The notes under the pieces are model-generated. The model was given only the letters and a program-made list of their open reading frames with translations. It did not search any database and was not told the origin of the DNA. Shown here piece by piece: positions 1 through 9,165 of a DNA stretch of 64,000 nucleotides. Both the position numbers and the translations under genes were made by a program. Location: positions 124,001 through 188,000 of the forward strand of contig JAHDXW010000003.1 of the NCBI GenBank assembly GCA_023383015.1. Direction: 5' to 3'. Source of the DNA: Paracoccaceae bacterium (GTDB lineage: Bacteria > Pseudomonadota > Alphaproteobacteria > Rhodobacterales > Rhodobacteraceae). How positions within the stretch are numbered: the first letter of the stretch is position 1; every line of letters starts with the position of its first letter.

Positions 1-791
1 TGCGACTCGCGGAAGAAGTCCGAGGCCGGGCCGAAGGTGGCCATGCGCGTGAAGTCGGCCTTGTAGCCGTTGTACGACCCGCCAAGGTCGCAGAAGAACA
101 AATCTCCGGGGCGGTAGACGTAGTCTTCACCCTTGCCGACGACATCGAGCAGGACAAATCCCGGGGTGAGCGGGTCCGACCCGGCATCGACGAGCGACTG
201 ATAGCAGATCCGCTCGGCCTGCGGGATGGTGAGCCCGGGATGCACGCGCGTCTGGATCAGCTGCCAAGCGAGGTCGGTGATCTCGCAGGCCTTCCTGATC
301 TTGGCGATCTCGCGTTCGGTCTTGGCCAGCCGGACCTCGACAAGAAGCTGCGAGGCATCCACGAACTCTGCGTCGGGAAATGCGCCGCGGATGCCGTCGA
401 ACTCCGTCATCGTCATCCAGACACGCTGGTTGGGGCCTAGCTCGCAGCCGATCCGGCCCTTGTCGAGGCCGAGGTCGCGCATGGTGTCAGTCGCAAGCGA
501 GACCGGAAACGGCGCGTCGGTGTAGCCGCGGATGTCCTCGACCCAGGTCTCGGCCCGCGCCTTCGCCTCCTCGAGGCCGTAGATCATCAGCGTCGGCTTG
601 CCCCTGGCCGGAAGGATCACCACCATCGGCCGCTGCTTGTTGTTGAACTGCCGGGTCTGGCTGCCCGTGAAATAGCGGAAGTTGGTGCGCTCGGTCAGGA
701 ACAGCGCGTCGAGCCCCTGTTCGGCCATCTTCGCCTGCGCGCGTCCCCAGCGCAGTTCGTATTCCTCGAGGGGAAATTCCTTGCGGCTCAT
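1..791 (-). CDS. M24 (creatinase/Xaa-Pro aminopeptidase-like) metallohydrolase, C-terminus beyond window
   Basis: Leftward gene starting with ATG at 791 and running off the window, so only about 263 N-terminal residues are present. It is clearly a paralogue of the protein at 13263-14414: both begin with an FP-x-EE motif, then have a shared R-Y-F-T-G segment and a GRIGCELG segment. The part present reaches the first metal-ligand region, FCDLGG followed by ADFTRMATFG. M24 enzymes are two-metal pita-bread hydrolases; the fold includes prolidases, creatinase and the ectoine hydrolase DoeA/EutD. It lies 26 bp downstream of the GntR gene, last visible gene of the long leftward unit. The exact substrate is not readable. 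An amidinase or cyclic-amide hydrolase is likelier here than a housekeeping peptidase, given the amidohydrolase neighbours (inference). Confidence 0.85.
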   Translation of the reverse strand, partial: MSRKEFPLEEYELRWGRAQAKMAEQGLDALFLTERTNFRYFTGSQTRQFNNKQRPMVVILPARGKPTLMIYGLEEAKARAETWVEDIRGYTDAPFPVSLATDTMRDLGLDKGRIGCELGPNQRVWMTMTEFDGIRGAFPDAEFVDASQLLVEVRLAKTEREIAKIRKACEITDLAWQLIQTRVHPGLTIPQAERICYQSLVDAGSDPLTPGFVLLDVVGKGEDYVYRPGDLFFCDLGGSYNGYKADFTRMATFGPASDFFRES

Positions 792-817
792 CGGGCTCTC
801 CTTCGCTGTTCCGGCGC

Positions 818-1492
818 CTACTCGAACAGGCGTCGCTGGGTTGATCGGATATGGTCCTGGACGAACTGCCGGGCCCCGGCAGGATCCTGGCGCCCGATGA
901 GCTCCGCGAGGGCGCGGTGCTGCGCGACGAGCTCCGGCGCGTTCTCGAAATGCATCGCGGTGTGCATCGCCCGCATGAGGTCGTGGATGACCTGGGTCAG
1001 GATGAGCGCCAGCCGGTCATTGCGCGAGGCCTGCCACACCGCCTGATGGAACTCGAAGTTGCACTGCAGAAGCGTGTCGACGGATGCGTCGGTGTAGAGC
1101 GGGCGCTCGGCGATCCGCATGAGCTGCGTCACGGTGGCCGGGTCGGCCCGCTGTGCCGCGAGTTCCGCGGCGATCCCCTCCATTGCCAGCCGGACCTCGT
1201 AGAGGTCCTTGACTTCCTTCCACGACAGCTTGGTGACCGTGTAGCCCTTGCCGGGGATGACCGAGACCAGACCCATCTGGTGCAGCCGCAGCAGCGCCTC
1301 GCGCACGGGGGTCTTGCTGACCCCGAAGCGCGCGGCCAGGGCGGATTCGATCACTACCTCGTCAGGCCCGATCGTCCCGTTGACGATCTCGCGCTTCATC
1401 AGCTCGACGATGCGCGCCGTCATGGTGGGTTCCGGCGCGGCGCCGGGGCTCGCCCGCTTGCGGGCCGCAATCTGTGGTCTAGCTCGGGTCAC
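818..1492 (-). CDS. GntR-family transcriptional regulator, FCD subfamily
   Basis: 224 residues. An N-terminal winged helix (about residues 24-95) contains the ESALAARFGVSKTPVREALL recognition segment typical of GntR proteins. An all-helical FCD effector domain follows (about 100-220) with conserved His and Asp positions. The start is GTG at 1492, preceded by GGTGGAG; a second possible start is the Met at residue 24. FCD regulators normally bind small carboxylates or sugar acids with a metal and repress the adjacent catabolic genes. The gene lies between an amidohydrolase and an M24 enzyme in the same direction, so it is probably the local regulator of the catabolic island. An inverted repeat just upstream (1516-1532) is a possible operator. 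Confidence 0.9.
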   Translation of the reverse strand: MTRARPQIAARKRASPGAAPEPTMTARIVELMKREIVNGTIGPDEVVIESALAARFGVSKTPVREALLRLHQMGLVSVIPGKGYTVTKLSWKEVKDLYEVRLAMEGIAAELAAQRADPATVTQLMRIAERPLYTDASVDTLLQCNFEFHQAVWQASRNDRLALILTQVIHDLMRAMHTAMHFENAPELVAQHRALAELIGRQDPAGARQFVQDHIRSTQRRLFE

Positions 1493-1515
1493 GCTCCACC
1501 TTCCGTCTGGTTGCC

Positions 1516-1532
1516 GATATGTCGGCGATATC
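1516..1532. promoter_or_regulatory. Inverted repeat upstream of the FCD regulator gene
   Basis: GATAT and ATATC arms are separated by 7 bp (gtcggcg) in the 93-bp gap between the amidohydrolase stop and the regulator start. It shares the string ATATGTCG with the longer palindrome at 13183-13207. It could be an autoregulatory operator. The short arms make this weak evidence by itself. Confidence 0.35.
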
Positions 1533-1585
1533 TATTGTTCCCGTGCGGCGTCAACGCAGGGGTTCTCCGGCGGGCCGTCGCACGA

Positions 1586-3109
1586 TCAGCCATGACCGCC
1601 AAGGCAGACCCCCGTCGCATCGCACCAGCCGACGTCCCGCGCTTCAAGCCACGCCTTGCGCAGCGGCGCCTCGAGCGCTGCCGTCCGGGCGAATTCCTCG
1701 CGCATCGCGCCGTCCATCGCGTCGCGGAGGCTGCGGGCGCGCGCGAACAGTGCCGCCTCGTCGATGAGGGTCAGGCGGCCGTCGCGCATCACCCACCGGC
1801 CGCCCACCATCGCCGCCCGGACCGATAGGCCGTTCTCGCAGTAGACGAGCTGGTTGACGACGTCGTTGAGCGGGGTGAAGTGGACGCTTTCGGTGGTCAG
1901 GAACACGAGATCGGCAAGCTGCCCCGGCGCGATCATGCCGACCTTGTCGGCCATCGCGATGGCCCTTGCGCTGCCTTGCGTCGCCGCGCGCAGGATGTCT
2001 GCCGGCGCGGGCCACCCGCGATAGTCGGACTCGCTGCCGTTGTGGATGGTTCCGGCGAAGCGCATCGCCTCGAACATGTTCTGGGTATCGTTGCTGCCGG
2101 AACCGTCGGTGGCCAGCCCCACCCGCACGCCAGCTGCAAGCATCCGATCGAACCGCATCCGGCCGCTGCCGAGCTTGCCGTTGCTCGCGGGGTTGTGCAC
2201 CACCACGGCGCCGCGCGCGGCGACGAGCGCGATGTCGCTGTCGGAAAGCCAGACGCAATGCGCCATCGACAGAATCTCATCGAGCAGGCCGACGCGGTCG
2301 AGATGCTCGATCACGGAGCGCCCGAACTGCCTGCGCCCTTGGATCGCCTGACCCTTGGTCTCGGCGACGTGAATATGCACCATGACGTCCAGTTCGCGCG
2401 CCAGCGCCGCGCAGCGCGATAACAGCGCCACCGAGCATCGGTGCGGGGCCGAGGGTCCGATCACCGGCAGGAAACCTGGCCGGCGGGCGCGCAGTTCCGC
2501 GGCGAAGGCGGGAAATCCCTCAATCGTCACCGCTGTTTCGAAGGCCGATATGCGGTCCATCTCGGCCTTCGCCTCGTCTACGACCGCGCCGGGGTCGAGG
2601 CCGACCGTCGCGGCGTAGGATTCGTCCGACAGGGTCAGCGCCAACGCACCGCGCAGGCCGGCGTCGGCCATGCCGTCGACTGCGTGCAGCGCACCCATGT
2701 AGGGGCTGGGCGAACCGGAATAGAAGTGATCCATGACCGCAGTCACGCCGCTGCGCAGCATCTCCACCGCGGCCAACTGCGCACTGACATAGATCGCGGC
2801 GTCCGAATAGGCACGCCATGCCGATCTGATATATTGCCGCCATATTTCAAGCGGCAGCCCAGACCACATTCCCTTCACGAGGGTTGACGGCGAGTGAGCA
2901 TGCCCGTTCACGAGCCCGGGCATGACGATCATGTCTGGAGCATCGATCACGTCGTCGAAGGCTCCACCGGGCCCCTGCCCTGGTCCGGCGGCCGCGATCG
3001 AGTCACCTTCCACGACGATGAACCCGGGCCGCCAGACCTGCATCCGTTCATCGACCGTCACCACAACGCCGGCCCGGATCAGGATGCGGAAGGATGCACC
3101 TGCCATCAC
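1586..3109 (-). CDS. Amidohydrolase of the SsnA/TrzA/chlorohydrolase group
   Basis: 507 residues. It has the standard metal-dependent amidohydrolase layout: a small N-terminal beta domain with a V-x-MPGLVNGHAHS motif (first HxH ligands), then HIHVAE, a downstream MAHCVWLS histidine and LATDGSGSND with the catalytic Asp. All ligands expected of a mononuclear deaminase/dechlorinase-type amidohydrolase are visible. Family members remove ammonia or chloride, or open rings, on heterocycles such as triazines, guanine, cytosine or methylthioadenosine. Substrate cannot be read from sequence. It starts 7 bp after the stop of the EutA-like gene, so it belongs to the same transcript. Confidence 0.85.
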   Translation of the reverse strand: MMAGASFRILIRAGVVVTVDERMQVWRPGFIVVEGDSIAAAGPGQGPGGAFDDVIDAPDMIVMPGLVNGHAHSPSTLVKGMWSGLPLEIWRQYIRSAWRAYSDAAIYVSAQLAAVEMLRSGVTAVMDHFYSGSPSPYMGALHAVDGMADAGLRGALALTLSDESYAATVGLDPGAVVDEAKAEMDRISAFETAVTIEGFPAFAAELRARRPGFLPVIGPSAPHRCSVALLSRCAALARELDVMVHIHVAETKGQAIQGRRQFGRSVIEHLDRVGLLDEILSMAHCVWLSDSDIALVAARGAVVVHNPASNGKLGSGRMRFDRMLAAGVRVGLATDGSGSNDTQNMFEAMRFAGTIHNGSESDYRGWPAPADILRAATQGSARAIAMADKVGMIAPGQLADLVFLTTESVHFTPLNDVVNQLVYCENGLSVRAAMVGGRWVMRDGRLTLIDEAALFARARSLRDAMDGAMREEFARTAALEAPLRKAWLEARDVGWCDATGVCLGGHG

Positions 3110-3116
3110 GACGACC

Positions 3117-3830
3117 TCAGCCGGCTACCGCAGGCCAGGCCGCGGGCGGATCACGCTGCTCGGACATGTCACGTTCGGGCAGGCCGAGGCGCCGCTTCGC
3201 GGCCCACATCAGCGCCTGGTTGGTCGACATCACTGGCTTGCCGAGTTCGGCCTCCAGCAACGGCAGAATCTCGAGCGTACGGAAGTTCGTGGCCAGAATG
3301 AACAGCCCGTCGGCTTCGGCCCGGTCGGCGGCGATCGCGGCGCGATACGACCCCTCCGGGCCAAGCCGGTTGATCTCCGGCGGTTCAAGCCCGAGGCCCA
3401 CCACGTGCGCCACGCCGATGCCCGAGTCGGAGAAGAACCGGCGCAGCGGGTCAAGCAGCCATTCGGGGTAGGGCGTCACCAGCACGACATTCTGGAGCCG
3501 GCGGTGCGCAATCAGCTTGACGACGACCGATGTCGCTGATTCCGAGGGAATTCCGGCCGCCGCCTCGAAACGGGATAGGAAGTCGTCGTGCCACGCACGG
3601 CCCTGCATGAAGCTGCTGGCGTTGCAGGCATAAAGCGCCACCTGCGCGCCGAGGTGGCGGATCGAGGGGGCCAAGCGGAGGCTTTCCTCGGCCAGTTCCT
3701 TGCGATCCGTGCTGGTCGAGCGGATTACATGCGCGGAGACACCCCAGGGCAGGGTGCGGCCGAACTCGGGTTCGATGACCGTGTTGTCGTAGGGCACCAT
3801 CAATGCGATGCGTCGCCGCCAGCCGTACAC
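3117..3830 (-). CDS. Maleate isomerase/arylmalonate decarboxylase-like protein (Asp/Glu racemase superfamily, EutA-like)
   Basis: 237 residues beginning MYGWRRRIALMVPYDNT, the typical N-terminus of the maleate cis-trans isomerase/EutA group. The first catalytic Cys sits in YACNASSF. The second Cys, normally in an S-C-T-N-x-R-T motif, is replaced by Ala (LATNFRT), followed by the expected MSTNQALMW segment. One-Cys variants occur among decarboxylase-like members, so the chemistry may not be isomerisation. EutA proteins occur with EutC (ornithine cyclodeaminase-like) and EutD (M24) in ectoine degradation, and all three classes are present here. A second homologue lies at 10570-11352. Confidence 0.85.
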   Translation of the reverse strand: MYGWRRRIALMVPYDNTVIEPEFGRTLPWGVSAHVIRSTSTDRKELAEESLRLAPSIRHLGAQVALYACNASSFMQGRAWHDDFLSRFEAAAGIPSESATSVVVKLIAHRRLQNVVLVTPYPEWLLDPLRRFFSDSGIGVAHVVGLGLEPPEINRLGPEGSYRAAIAADRAEADGLFILATNFRTLEILPLLEAELGKPVMSTNQALMWAAKRRLGLPERDMSEQRDPPAAWPAVAG

Positions 3831-3881
3831 GGGTGTTCTCCTTCTCGATGCGGTCGCGGCCCGCGGCGGGCCGCGACCCGT

Positions 3882-5561
3882 TCAGCCGCCGGCGACCTTC
3901 TCGGCCTCACGGAGGTACAGCACGCGCCCGCCCACGGCCGTCATCAGTACGGTCGCATGGCGGATGTCGCGGGGGTGGATGTCGGGCAGGGCCTCCTGCC
4001 AGACGACGAAATCGGCGCATTTCCCCGGCTCGATCGAACCGATGTGGTCATCCCAGCCAAGGCATTCGGCGGCGCCGAGCGTGTAGGTGTGCAGCGCCTG
4101 CGCGAACGTCAGGCATTCGTCGGTGCCGAAGGGGTGGGTGCCCCAGCGGGTATCCTCGACCTCGCGGGTGCAGGCGAGCGAAAGGCCGATCTTCGGCGGG
4201 AACGGCTCGGGCGGGAAGTCGCAGCTGTTGCCGACGATGATCCCGAGGTCGAGCCAGCTGCGCAGCGGGATGAAGCGCGCCGAGCGTTCCGGCCCCATGG
4301 CGGCGGCCCAGTCGGCATCGCCGAGCCAGGGCGCCTGCGTCTCGATGCAGACCGACCGGCCAAGCCGGGCCATGCGGGCGTTGGCCTCGGCGGTCGGGTT
4401 GGTGCAGTGGATCAGCGAATGGCGGGCGTCGGGCCGGGGCACCCGGGCCAGCGCCGCCTCGAGCGCGTCGAGGTAGAGATCGATCGCCCGGTCGCCCTCG
4501 ACATGGCAGCCGATCTGGAGGCCGGCAGCATTGAGGATGTCGACCATCTGCATCAGCGCGTCGGGCGGGATCTTCCAGTAGCCGCGGCTGCCCGGGACCG
4601 GCCGGGTGAAGTCGCGGTGCCAGTCCTCGTGCGCCCAGGCGGTGTGGCTGGTGATGCCGCCATCGAGGCTGAGCTTGACCGAGCGCAGCGCGAGCCATTC
4701 GTCGCCGTAGGGGGTGAAACGGGCGGCAGCACGCTCGGCGTCCCTCACCGACCAAAGCCACGTGTACATCATCTGCGCCCGGCACAGCAGATCGCCGCGC
4801 ATGCGCAGGTTCTGGTAGGCCTTGATGGCATTGTCGCGCAGGCCCACGTCCTTGTAGGCGGTCAACCCCTCGGACAGGAATTCGCGCTGCACCCGCAGGA
4901 TCGCGGATTCGGTCTCGTGGACCGGAGGTTCGGGCGGGGTCGGCAGAAGCTGGTAGATCGCCTGAAAGGCCAGCGCACCTGTGGGCTCACCCGTTACGGG
5001 GTCCTTCACGATCTCGCCGCCCTCGGGAACCGGGGTTGCCGCGGTGATGCCGGCCTCACGCAGAAGGCGGCTGTTGACGACGCTGTAGGGATAGCCCGTC
5101 AGCATCACCCGGTGGTCGGGCGCCACCCGGTCGAGCGCGTGGCGGTCGGGCATCGCGCCGCCCTTGCGCAGGGCAGGTGGCCATCCGGCGATGATCCACT
5201 CACCCGGCGCGGAGGTGCGCACGCGCTCGGCCACCAGCGAGAGGATGTCGTCGGCGGACTTCGCGGCCGAAACGTCGACGGTGCTGCCAGTGGCAAGGAA
5301 GCCGAGCCCTGCCCCTGCCCCGACGCTGCCGAGGCTGACGACATGGATGTGCGTGTCGATCAGCCCGGGCGTGACGACTTTGCCGCCGAGGTCCAGCACC
5401 TCGGTTCCGGGACCGGCCAGTCGCATCATCTGCCGCGACGTCCCGGCGGCAAGGATGCGTCCGCCGGCGACTGCGAAGGCCTCCTGCTCGGGAGCACGGG
5501 GGTCCATCGTGATCACCCGTGCGTTTCGCACCACGAGATCGGCCGTCACGGTTCCCCTCAC
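3882..5561 (-). CDS. Amidohydrolase of the YtcJ-like (amidohydrolase_3) family
   Basis: About 559 residues. N-terminal beta strands (ADLVVRNARVITMDP) lead to LIDTHIHVVS with the HxH metal ligands. The family-typical central insertion follows, with a later DGGITSHTAW segment, a GCHVEGD His and SLIHCTNPT. YtcJ-like proteins are hydrolases of N-acylated or cyclic amide substrates, mostly uncharacterised. I chose the GTG start at 5561 because GAGGAGG lies 8 nt before it; a longer frame reaching 5696 would run into the preceding gene. The neighbouring cyclodeaminase-like gene stops at 5578, so the two are tightly coupled. Confidence 0.85.
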   Translation of the reverse strand: MRGTVTADLVVRNARVITMDPRAPEQEAFAVAGGRILAAGTSRQMMRLAGPGTEVLDLGGKVVTPGLIDTHIHVVSLGSVGAGAGLGFLATGSTVDVSAAKSADDILSLVAERVRTSAPGEWIIAGWPPALRKGGAMPDRHALDRVAPDHRVMLTGYPYSVVNSRLLREAGITAATPVPEGGEIVKDPVTGEPTGALAFQAIYQLLPTPPEPPVHETESAILRVQREFLSEGLTAYKDVGLRDNAIKAYQNLRMRGDLLCRAQMMYTWLWSVRDAERAAARFTPYGDEWLALRSVKLSLDGGITSHTAWAHEDWHRDFTRPVPGSRGYWKIPPDALMQMVDILNAAGLQIGCHVEGDRAIDLYLDALEAALARVPRPDARHSLIHCTNPTAEANARMARLGRSVCIETQAPWLGDADWAAAMGPERSARFIPLRSWLDLGIIVGNSCDFPPEPFPPKIGLSLACTREVEDTRWGTHPFGTDECLTFAQALHTYTLGAAECLGWDDHIGSIEPGKCADFVVWQEALPDIHPRDIRHATVLMTAVGGRVLYLREAEKVAGG

Positions 5562-5577
5562 CTTGGCAGCCTCCTCG

Positions 5578-6573
5578 TCAGAGCGGCAGCGGAATGCCGC
5601 GGCCAAGTTCCCGTGCACGCTGGTAGAGCTGCCACGCCACCGAGATGTCCTGGCTGGTAAGACCGACGGTCGAGACGAGGATCCGTTCGCGTGCATCCCT
5701 GCGCCCGGGAATGCGGCCGGTGATCATCTGCCAGATCTGCCCGGTGATCGCATCGGGCGGCATTACCCCCGAATCCACCGCCTTCTGAATATGGGTGGGG
5801 TGATGCTCGACCGCCGGATTGTAGTCGACGAAGAACCGGTCGCAGCGGGCATAGATGTCATGATCAAGTTCGTCGTGGCCCATCGCACCGATGAACACCC
5901 CCTCCTTGAGCCAGTCGAAGCGCACGAAGGGTGCCTTGGCAGGTGTGCCGCAGATCAGGATGTCGGCATCGCGGCAGACCTCCTCGTAGCTTTCGCAGGC
6001 CCGCACGTTCAGCCCGAGTTCGCTGCCCATCCGCGCCGCGAACGCCTCGCGGTTCTCGCGGTTGCGCGACGTCACCCTGACCTCGTCGATGTCGAACAGC
6101 TCGTTCAGCAGGATCAGCGATGTGGTGCCGACATTGCCGACCCCGATGATGCCCACCTTGCGTGAGTCGGGGCGTGCGAGGTGCTTGGCGGCAACGATCA
6201 CTGCCGCCGAGGTGCGCAGGCCGAAGGTCCAGTGTTCGTCGACGATCGCGACCGGCGATGTCGTGCGGGGATCACTCAGTACGATCAGTCGCGTGCTCTC
6301 AGGCTCTCCGCCGCTGCCCGATCCGCTGGAATCGATGCGGTAGCCCGTCACGCGCACCCCGGCGACGGGAATGGTCCGCAGGATCGCGGTCTTCAGCCGC
6401 CAGCGGAAGCCAAGCCTGCGGTCGTCGGTGGCGTAGGCCAGCGGCACGCCGAGCACCGTGCTCTCGGGATCTGCCTGGCGCCGGAAATCCTCCTCGACCG
6501 CGGCGAGTACGTCCTGCGGCGACACGAGCTCGCGCACGAGCGCGTCGGAAATATAGAGCATCTCTCTAGACAT
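5578..6573 (-). CDS. Ornithine cyclodeaminase/mu-crystallin family protein (EutC-like)
   Basis: 331 residues from the ATG at 6573 (MSREMLYISDALV); GAGGGAAGG stands upstream, overlapping the stop of the preceding permease gene. The Rossmann NAD(P)-binding signature VGIIGVGNVGT is clear, followed by VTSRNRENREAFA, the usual second strand. N-terminal residues match the OCD dimer domain. The family catalyses NAD-dependent deamination/cyclisation or imine reduction (ornithine cyclodeaminase, alanine dehydrogenase, EutC). Placed between an importer and amidohydrolases, it probably handles an amino- or imino-acid released from the imported compound (inference). Confidence 0.88.
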   Translation of the reverse strand: MSREMLYISDALVRELVSPQDVLAAVEEDFRRQADPESTVLGVPLAYATDDRRLGFRWRLKTAILRTIPVAGVRVTGYRIDSSGSGSGGEPESTRLIVLSDPRTTSPVAIVDEHWTFGLRTSAAVIVAAKHLARPDSRKVGIIGVGNVGTTSLILLNELFDIDEVRVTSRNRENREAFAARMGSELGLNVRACESYEEVCRDADILICGTPAKAPFVRFDWLKEGVFIGAMGHDELDHDIYARCDRFFVDYNPAVEHHPTHIQKAVDSGVMPPDAITGQIWQMITGRIPGRRDARERILVSTVGLTSQDISVAWQLYQRARELGRGIPLPL

Positions 6574-6589
6574 GGTTGCCGACCTTCCC

Positions 6590-7429
6590 TCAAATCCCTG
6601 GATCGCGCTCGGATTCCTTCCATGGCGCCAGGCGTCGTTGCATGTACCCCACAAGCGACGTAAGCACCGCGCCGATCACGACGAGCACCAGGATCGGGAC
6701 GAACATCTCGGCCGTCCTGAAGCTGCCGGCGTACTGCACGATCAGCCCACCGAGTCCGCTCTGGCGCGTGAAGAACTCACCCACGACTACCCCCACGACC
6801 GCCCGTCCGACGGAGAGGCGCAGGCCCGCCATCACGAACGGCAGGATCGCCGGCAGGATGACCTTGGTGAAGATCTGGAACTCGCTTGCCCGCATCGAGG
6901 CTGCCGGCTCGAGATAGTCCTGATCGACCGTGGCGACCCCGGCATAGGTGTTCTTGAGGATCGGGAACACCGCGATGAGCACCACGATGGCGATCTTCGG
7001 AGCCGTGTAGAGGCCGAGCCAGAGGGTCACCAGCGGCAGGAAGGCGATGGTCGGGGCGGCATAGAGACCGTTGACATAGGGCTCCAGCACCCACGCCGCG
7101 CGCTCGTAGCGCCCCATCAGCAGCCCGATCACGACCCCCACCACCACCGAGGCAGCGAGCCCTGCAAACAGGACGATCAGGGAGTTCTGTGTGGCGCGGA
7201 TCAGGGTTCCGTCGACGGTGAGCGAATAGAGCGCGATGAGCGTCCTGTGAAACGGGGACAGGAAGATGTCGGGCGTCATGTGCCCGGCCACCTCCCAAAC
7301 CGCGATGAGCAGCATGACGGCGCCGAATCCGATCGCGCGGTCACGCCAGCGGCGTCGCCGCTGGGCTGCGAGCTGCGCCCCGACGCGCGTGTCGGGGGTT
7401 GTGTCAGTTGAATGCACCGTTTCGGCCAT
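6590..7429 (-). CDS. ABC transporter permease, SsuC/TauC/NrtB type
   Basis: 279 residues with about six hydrophobic segments. The EAA loop region (residues about 185-210, around RASEFQIFTKVILPAILPFV) is where the ATPase docks. A cytoplasmic N-terminal tail carries RRRRWRDR. It starts 4 bp after the stop of the second permease gene, so two permeases probably form a heterodimer with the ATPase at 8237-9070. This class imports sulfonates, nitrate, taurine, pyrimidine precursors and other small N- or S-compounds. Confidence 0.9.
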   Translation of the reverse strand: MAETVHSTDTTPDTRVGAQLAAQRRRRWRDRAIGFGAVMLLIAVWEVAGHMTPDIFLSPFHRTLIALYSLTVDGTLIRATQNSLIVLFAGLAASVVVGVVIGLLMGRYERAAWVLEPYVNGLYAAPTIAFLPLVTLWLGLYTAPKIAIVVLIAVFPILKNTYAGVATVDQDYLEPAASMRASEFQIFTKVILPAILPFVMAGLRLSVGRAVVGVVVGEFFTRQSGLGGLIVQYAGSFRTAEMFVPILVLVVIGAVLTSLVGYMQRRLAPWKESERDPGI

Positions 7430-7433
7430 TGTC

Positions 7434-8240
7434 TCACCTGTACCTGCGCGAGGCAGACCGCTCGATCCATCCGAGCAGCGCGTCGATCAGGATCCCCATC
7501 AGGGCCAGGATGGCCGCCGGCACGAAGACTCGGGCCATGTTGTAACTCGTCGACGCCGACTGCAGCAGGCCGCCGAGACCGGAGATCGACGAGAAGTACT
7601 CGGCCACCACCACGGTCGTCAGGGCACGGCCAAGCCCGAGCTTCAGCCCCGCGATGATGAAGGGAAGGGCCGCCGGGACGATCACCAGCCTCAGGATCTG
7701 GGCTTCGTTCGCCCCCATCGAGCGCGCCGGCTCGGTAAGGCTGGAACTTATGTCGCGCACGCCGGTCAGCGTGTTCACGATGATCGGGAACACCGCGGCA
7801 AGGATGACGACGACGGTCTTGAGTGTGTTGTCGATCCCGAGCCAGAGCATCAGGATCGGCACCAGGGCCACTCGCGGCGTGTTGTAGAACACCGTCACGA
7901 AGGGGTCGAGCGCCCTGTAGACGGCATTGATGCGCCCCATCAGCACCCCGATGACGATGCCGAGGGCACAGGAAATCAGGAAGCCGGGCACCAGCACCGA
8001 CATCGTCTGCAGGAAACCGTTCCACAGCCGCGCCCGGGGATCGGTGATTCCGCGCCAGAATTCGGCGACAACGCCCGATGCGGGCGCCATGAACATCGGG
8101 TGAGAGAGGCGGCCGACGATTTCCCAAGCCAGCAGGAAGGCTACCGCGGTCAGGAAGATCGCCAACGTCTTGCTGTTGCGCCGGTTGCGCGCCTGCGCAA
8201 TGGCGCGGGTGCGGGCCGCTTCCAGGGCCTCAGAGCTCAT
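7434..8240 (-). CDS. ABC transporter permease, SsuC/TauC/NrtB type
   Basis: 268 residues and multiple membrane segments. The coupling loop (RSMGANEAQILRLVIVPAAL) matches the family EAA motif. It overlaps the ATPase gene by 4 nt and lies 4 bp before the other permease, which supports a single heteromeric importer. The two permeases are only moderately similar, so this is not a recent duplication. Confidence 0.9.
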   Translation of the reverse strand: MSSEALEAARTRAIAQARNRRNSKTLAIFLTAVAFLLAWEIVGRLSHPMFMAPASGVVAEFWRGITDPRARLWNGFLQTMSVLVPGFLISCALGIVIGVLMGRINAVYRALDPFVTVFYNTPRVALVPILMLWLGIDNTLKTVVVILAAVFPIIVNTLTGVRDISSSLTEPARSMGANEAQILRLVIVPAALPFIIAGLKLGLGRALTTVVVAEYFSSISGLGGLLQSASTSYNMARVFVPAAILALMGILIDALLGWIERSASRRYR

Positions 8241-9070
8241 CCCACGCCCTCGAGCCCGGCCTTGGCCTCGATGATCCCGCGCCTCAGCGTCTCCCAGGCA
8301 TGCGTCCGGATCTCCAGCAGCCGCGGCGAGGCGCGGTGGGCGCTGGTCCGCGGCCGCGGCAGGTCGACAGCCACGGTCTCGACGATCCGCCCCGGACGCG
8401 CCCCCATGACGATCACGCGGTCGGCCAGGAAGACCGCCTCGTCAATGCTGTGGGTGATGAAGACGACCGTCTTGCCCATCTTCTCCCAGACGTCGAGCAG
8501 CTGTTCCTGAAGCAGTTCCCGGGTCTGTTCGTCCACGGCGCTAAAGGGCTCGTCCATCAGGATGATGTCGGGGTCCATGGTGAGCGCGCGCGCGAAGCCC
8601 ACGCGCTGCTTCATGCCGCCGCTCAGCTCGTGCGGATAATGGTTCTCGAAGCCGGAGAGGCCGACGAGCGCGATGTTCCTGCGGGCACGCTCGCGTCGCT
8701 CGGCCACCGGCACGCCCTGCAGTTCCAGCCCGAACTCGACATTCTTCTGGACCGTCCGCCAAGGGTAGAGACCGAAGTACTGGAACACCACCGCCCGGTC
8801 GTGCCCGGGGCCGGTGAGCTTCTTGCCATCGACAAAGACGCCGCCCTCGTCGGCGGCAACCAGCCCGTCGATGATGCGCAGAAGGGTGGACTTCCCGCAG
8901 CCGCTCGGCCCGATGACGGAAACGAACTCGCCCGATCGCACCGTGAAGCTGACCCCCCCAAGAGCCTCGACGGCGGTCACGCGGTCGCGCTCGACGCGGA
9001 AGAACGTCTTGCGGATGTTCTCGACCCGAAGCTTTGGAACCTCGGTCGTCGCGGCAGTTTCGGGCGTCAT
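8237..9070 (-). CDS. ABC transporter ATP-binding protein, SsuB/TauB/NrtD type
   Basis: 277 residues. Walker A is GPSGCGKST (residues about 55-63), the Q-loop lies in VFQYFGLYPW, the signature is LSGGMKQR, Walker B is DIILMDEPF and the switch His lies in FITHSIDEA. This is the standard energy-coupling subunit for the two permeases. It overlaps the following permease gene by 4 nt (ATGA), which suggests translational coupling. Confidence 0.93.
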   Translation of the reverse strand: MTPETAATTEVPKLRVENIRKTFFRVERDRVTAVEALGGVSFTVRSGEFVSVIGPSGCGKSTLLRIIDGLVAADEGGVFVDGKKLTGPGHDRAVVFQYFGLYPWRTVQKNVEFGLELQGVPVAERRERARRNIALVGLSGFENHYPHELSGGMKQRVGFARALTMDPDIILMDEPFSAVDEQTRELLQEQLLDVWEKMGKTVVFITHSIDEAVFLADRVIVMGARPGRIVETVAVDLPRPRTSAHRASPRLLEIRTHAWETLRRGIIEAKAGLEGVG

Positions 9071-9165
9071 GAGGCGTTCCGTTTGAGGGCCTTGCGAAGG
9101 GGCGGGTGCGGGTGCGCCGGCGCCCCCGGGGCGTCTGCCGCCGGGGACGCGGAGCGTGCGGGCCG

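Noticed and set aside
851..1828. Long rightward frame over the FCD regulator
   Set aside because: Antisense frame created by high GC codon bias; it shows no domain, while the leftward frame is a clear GntR protein. Other long antisense frames across the island (for example 3588-5660) were rejected for the same reason.
3882..5696. Upstream start for the YtcJ-like amidohydrolase at 5696
   Set aside because: It would overlap the cyclodeaminase-like coding region by over 100 bp and adds a non-conserved basic leader; GTG 5561 has a strong ribosome site.
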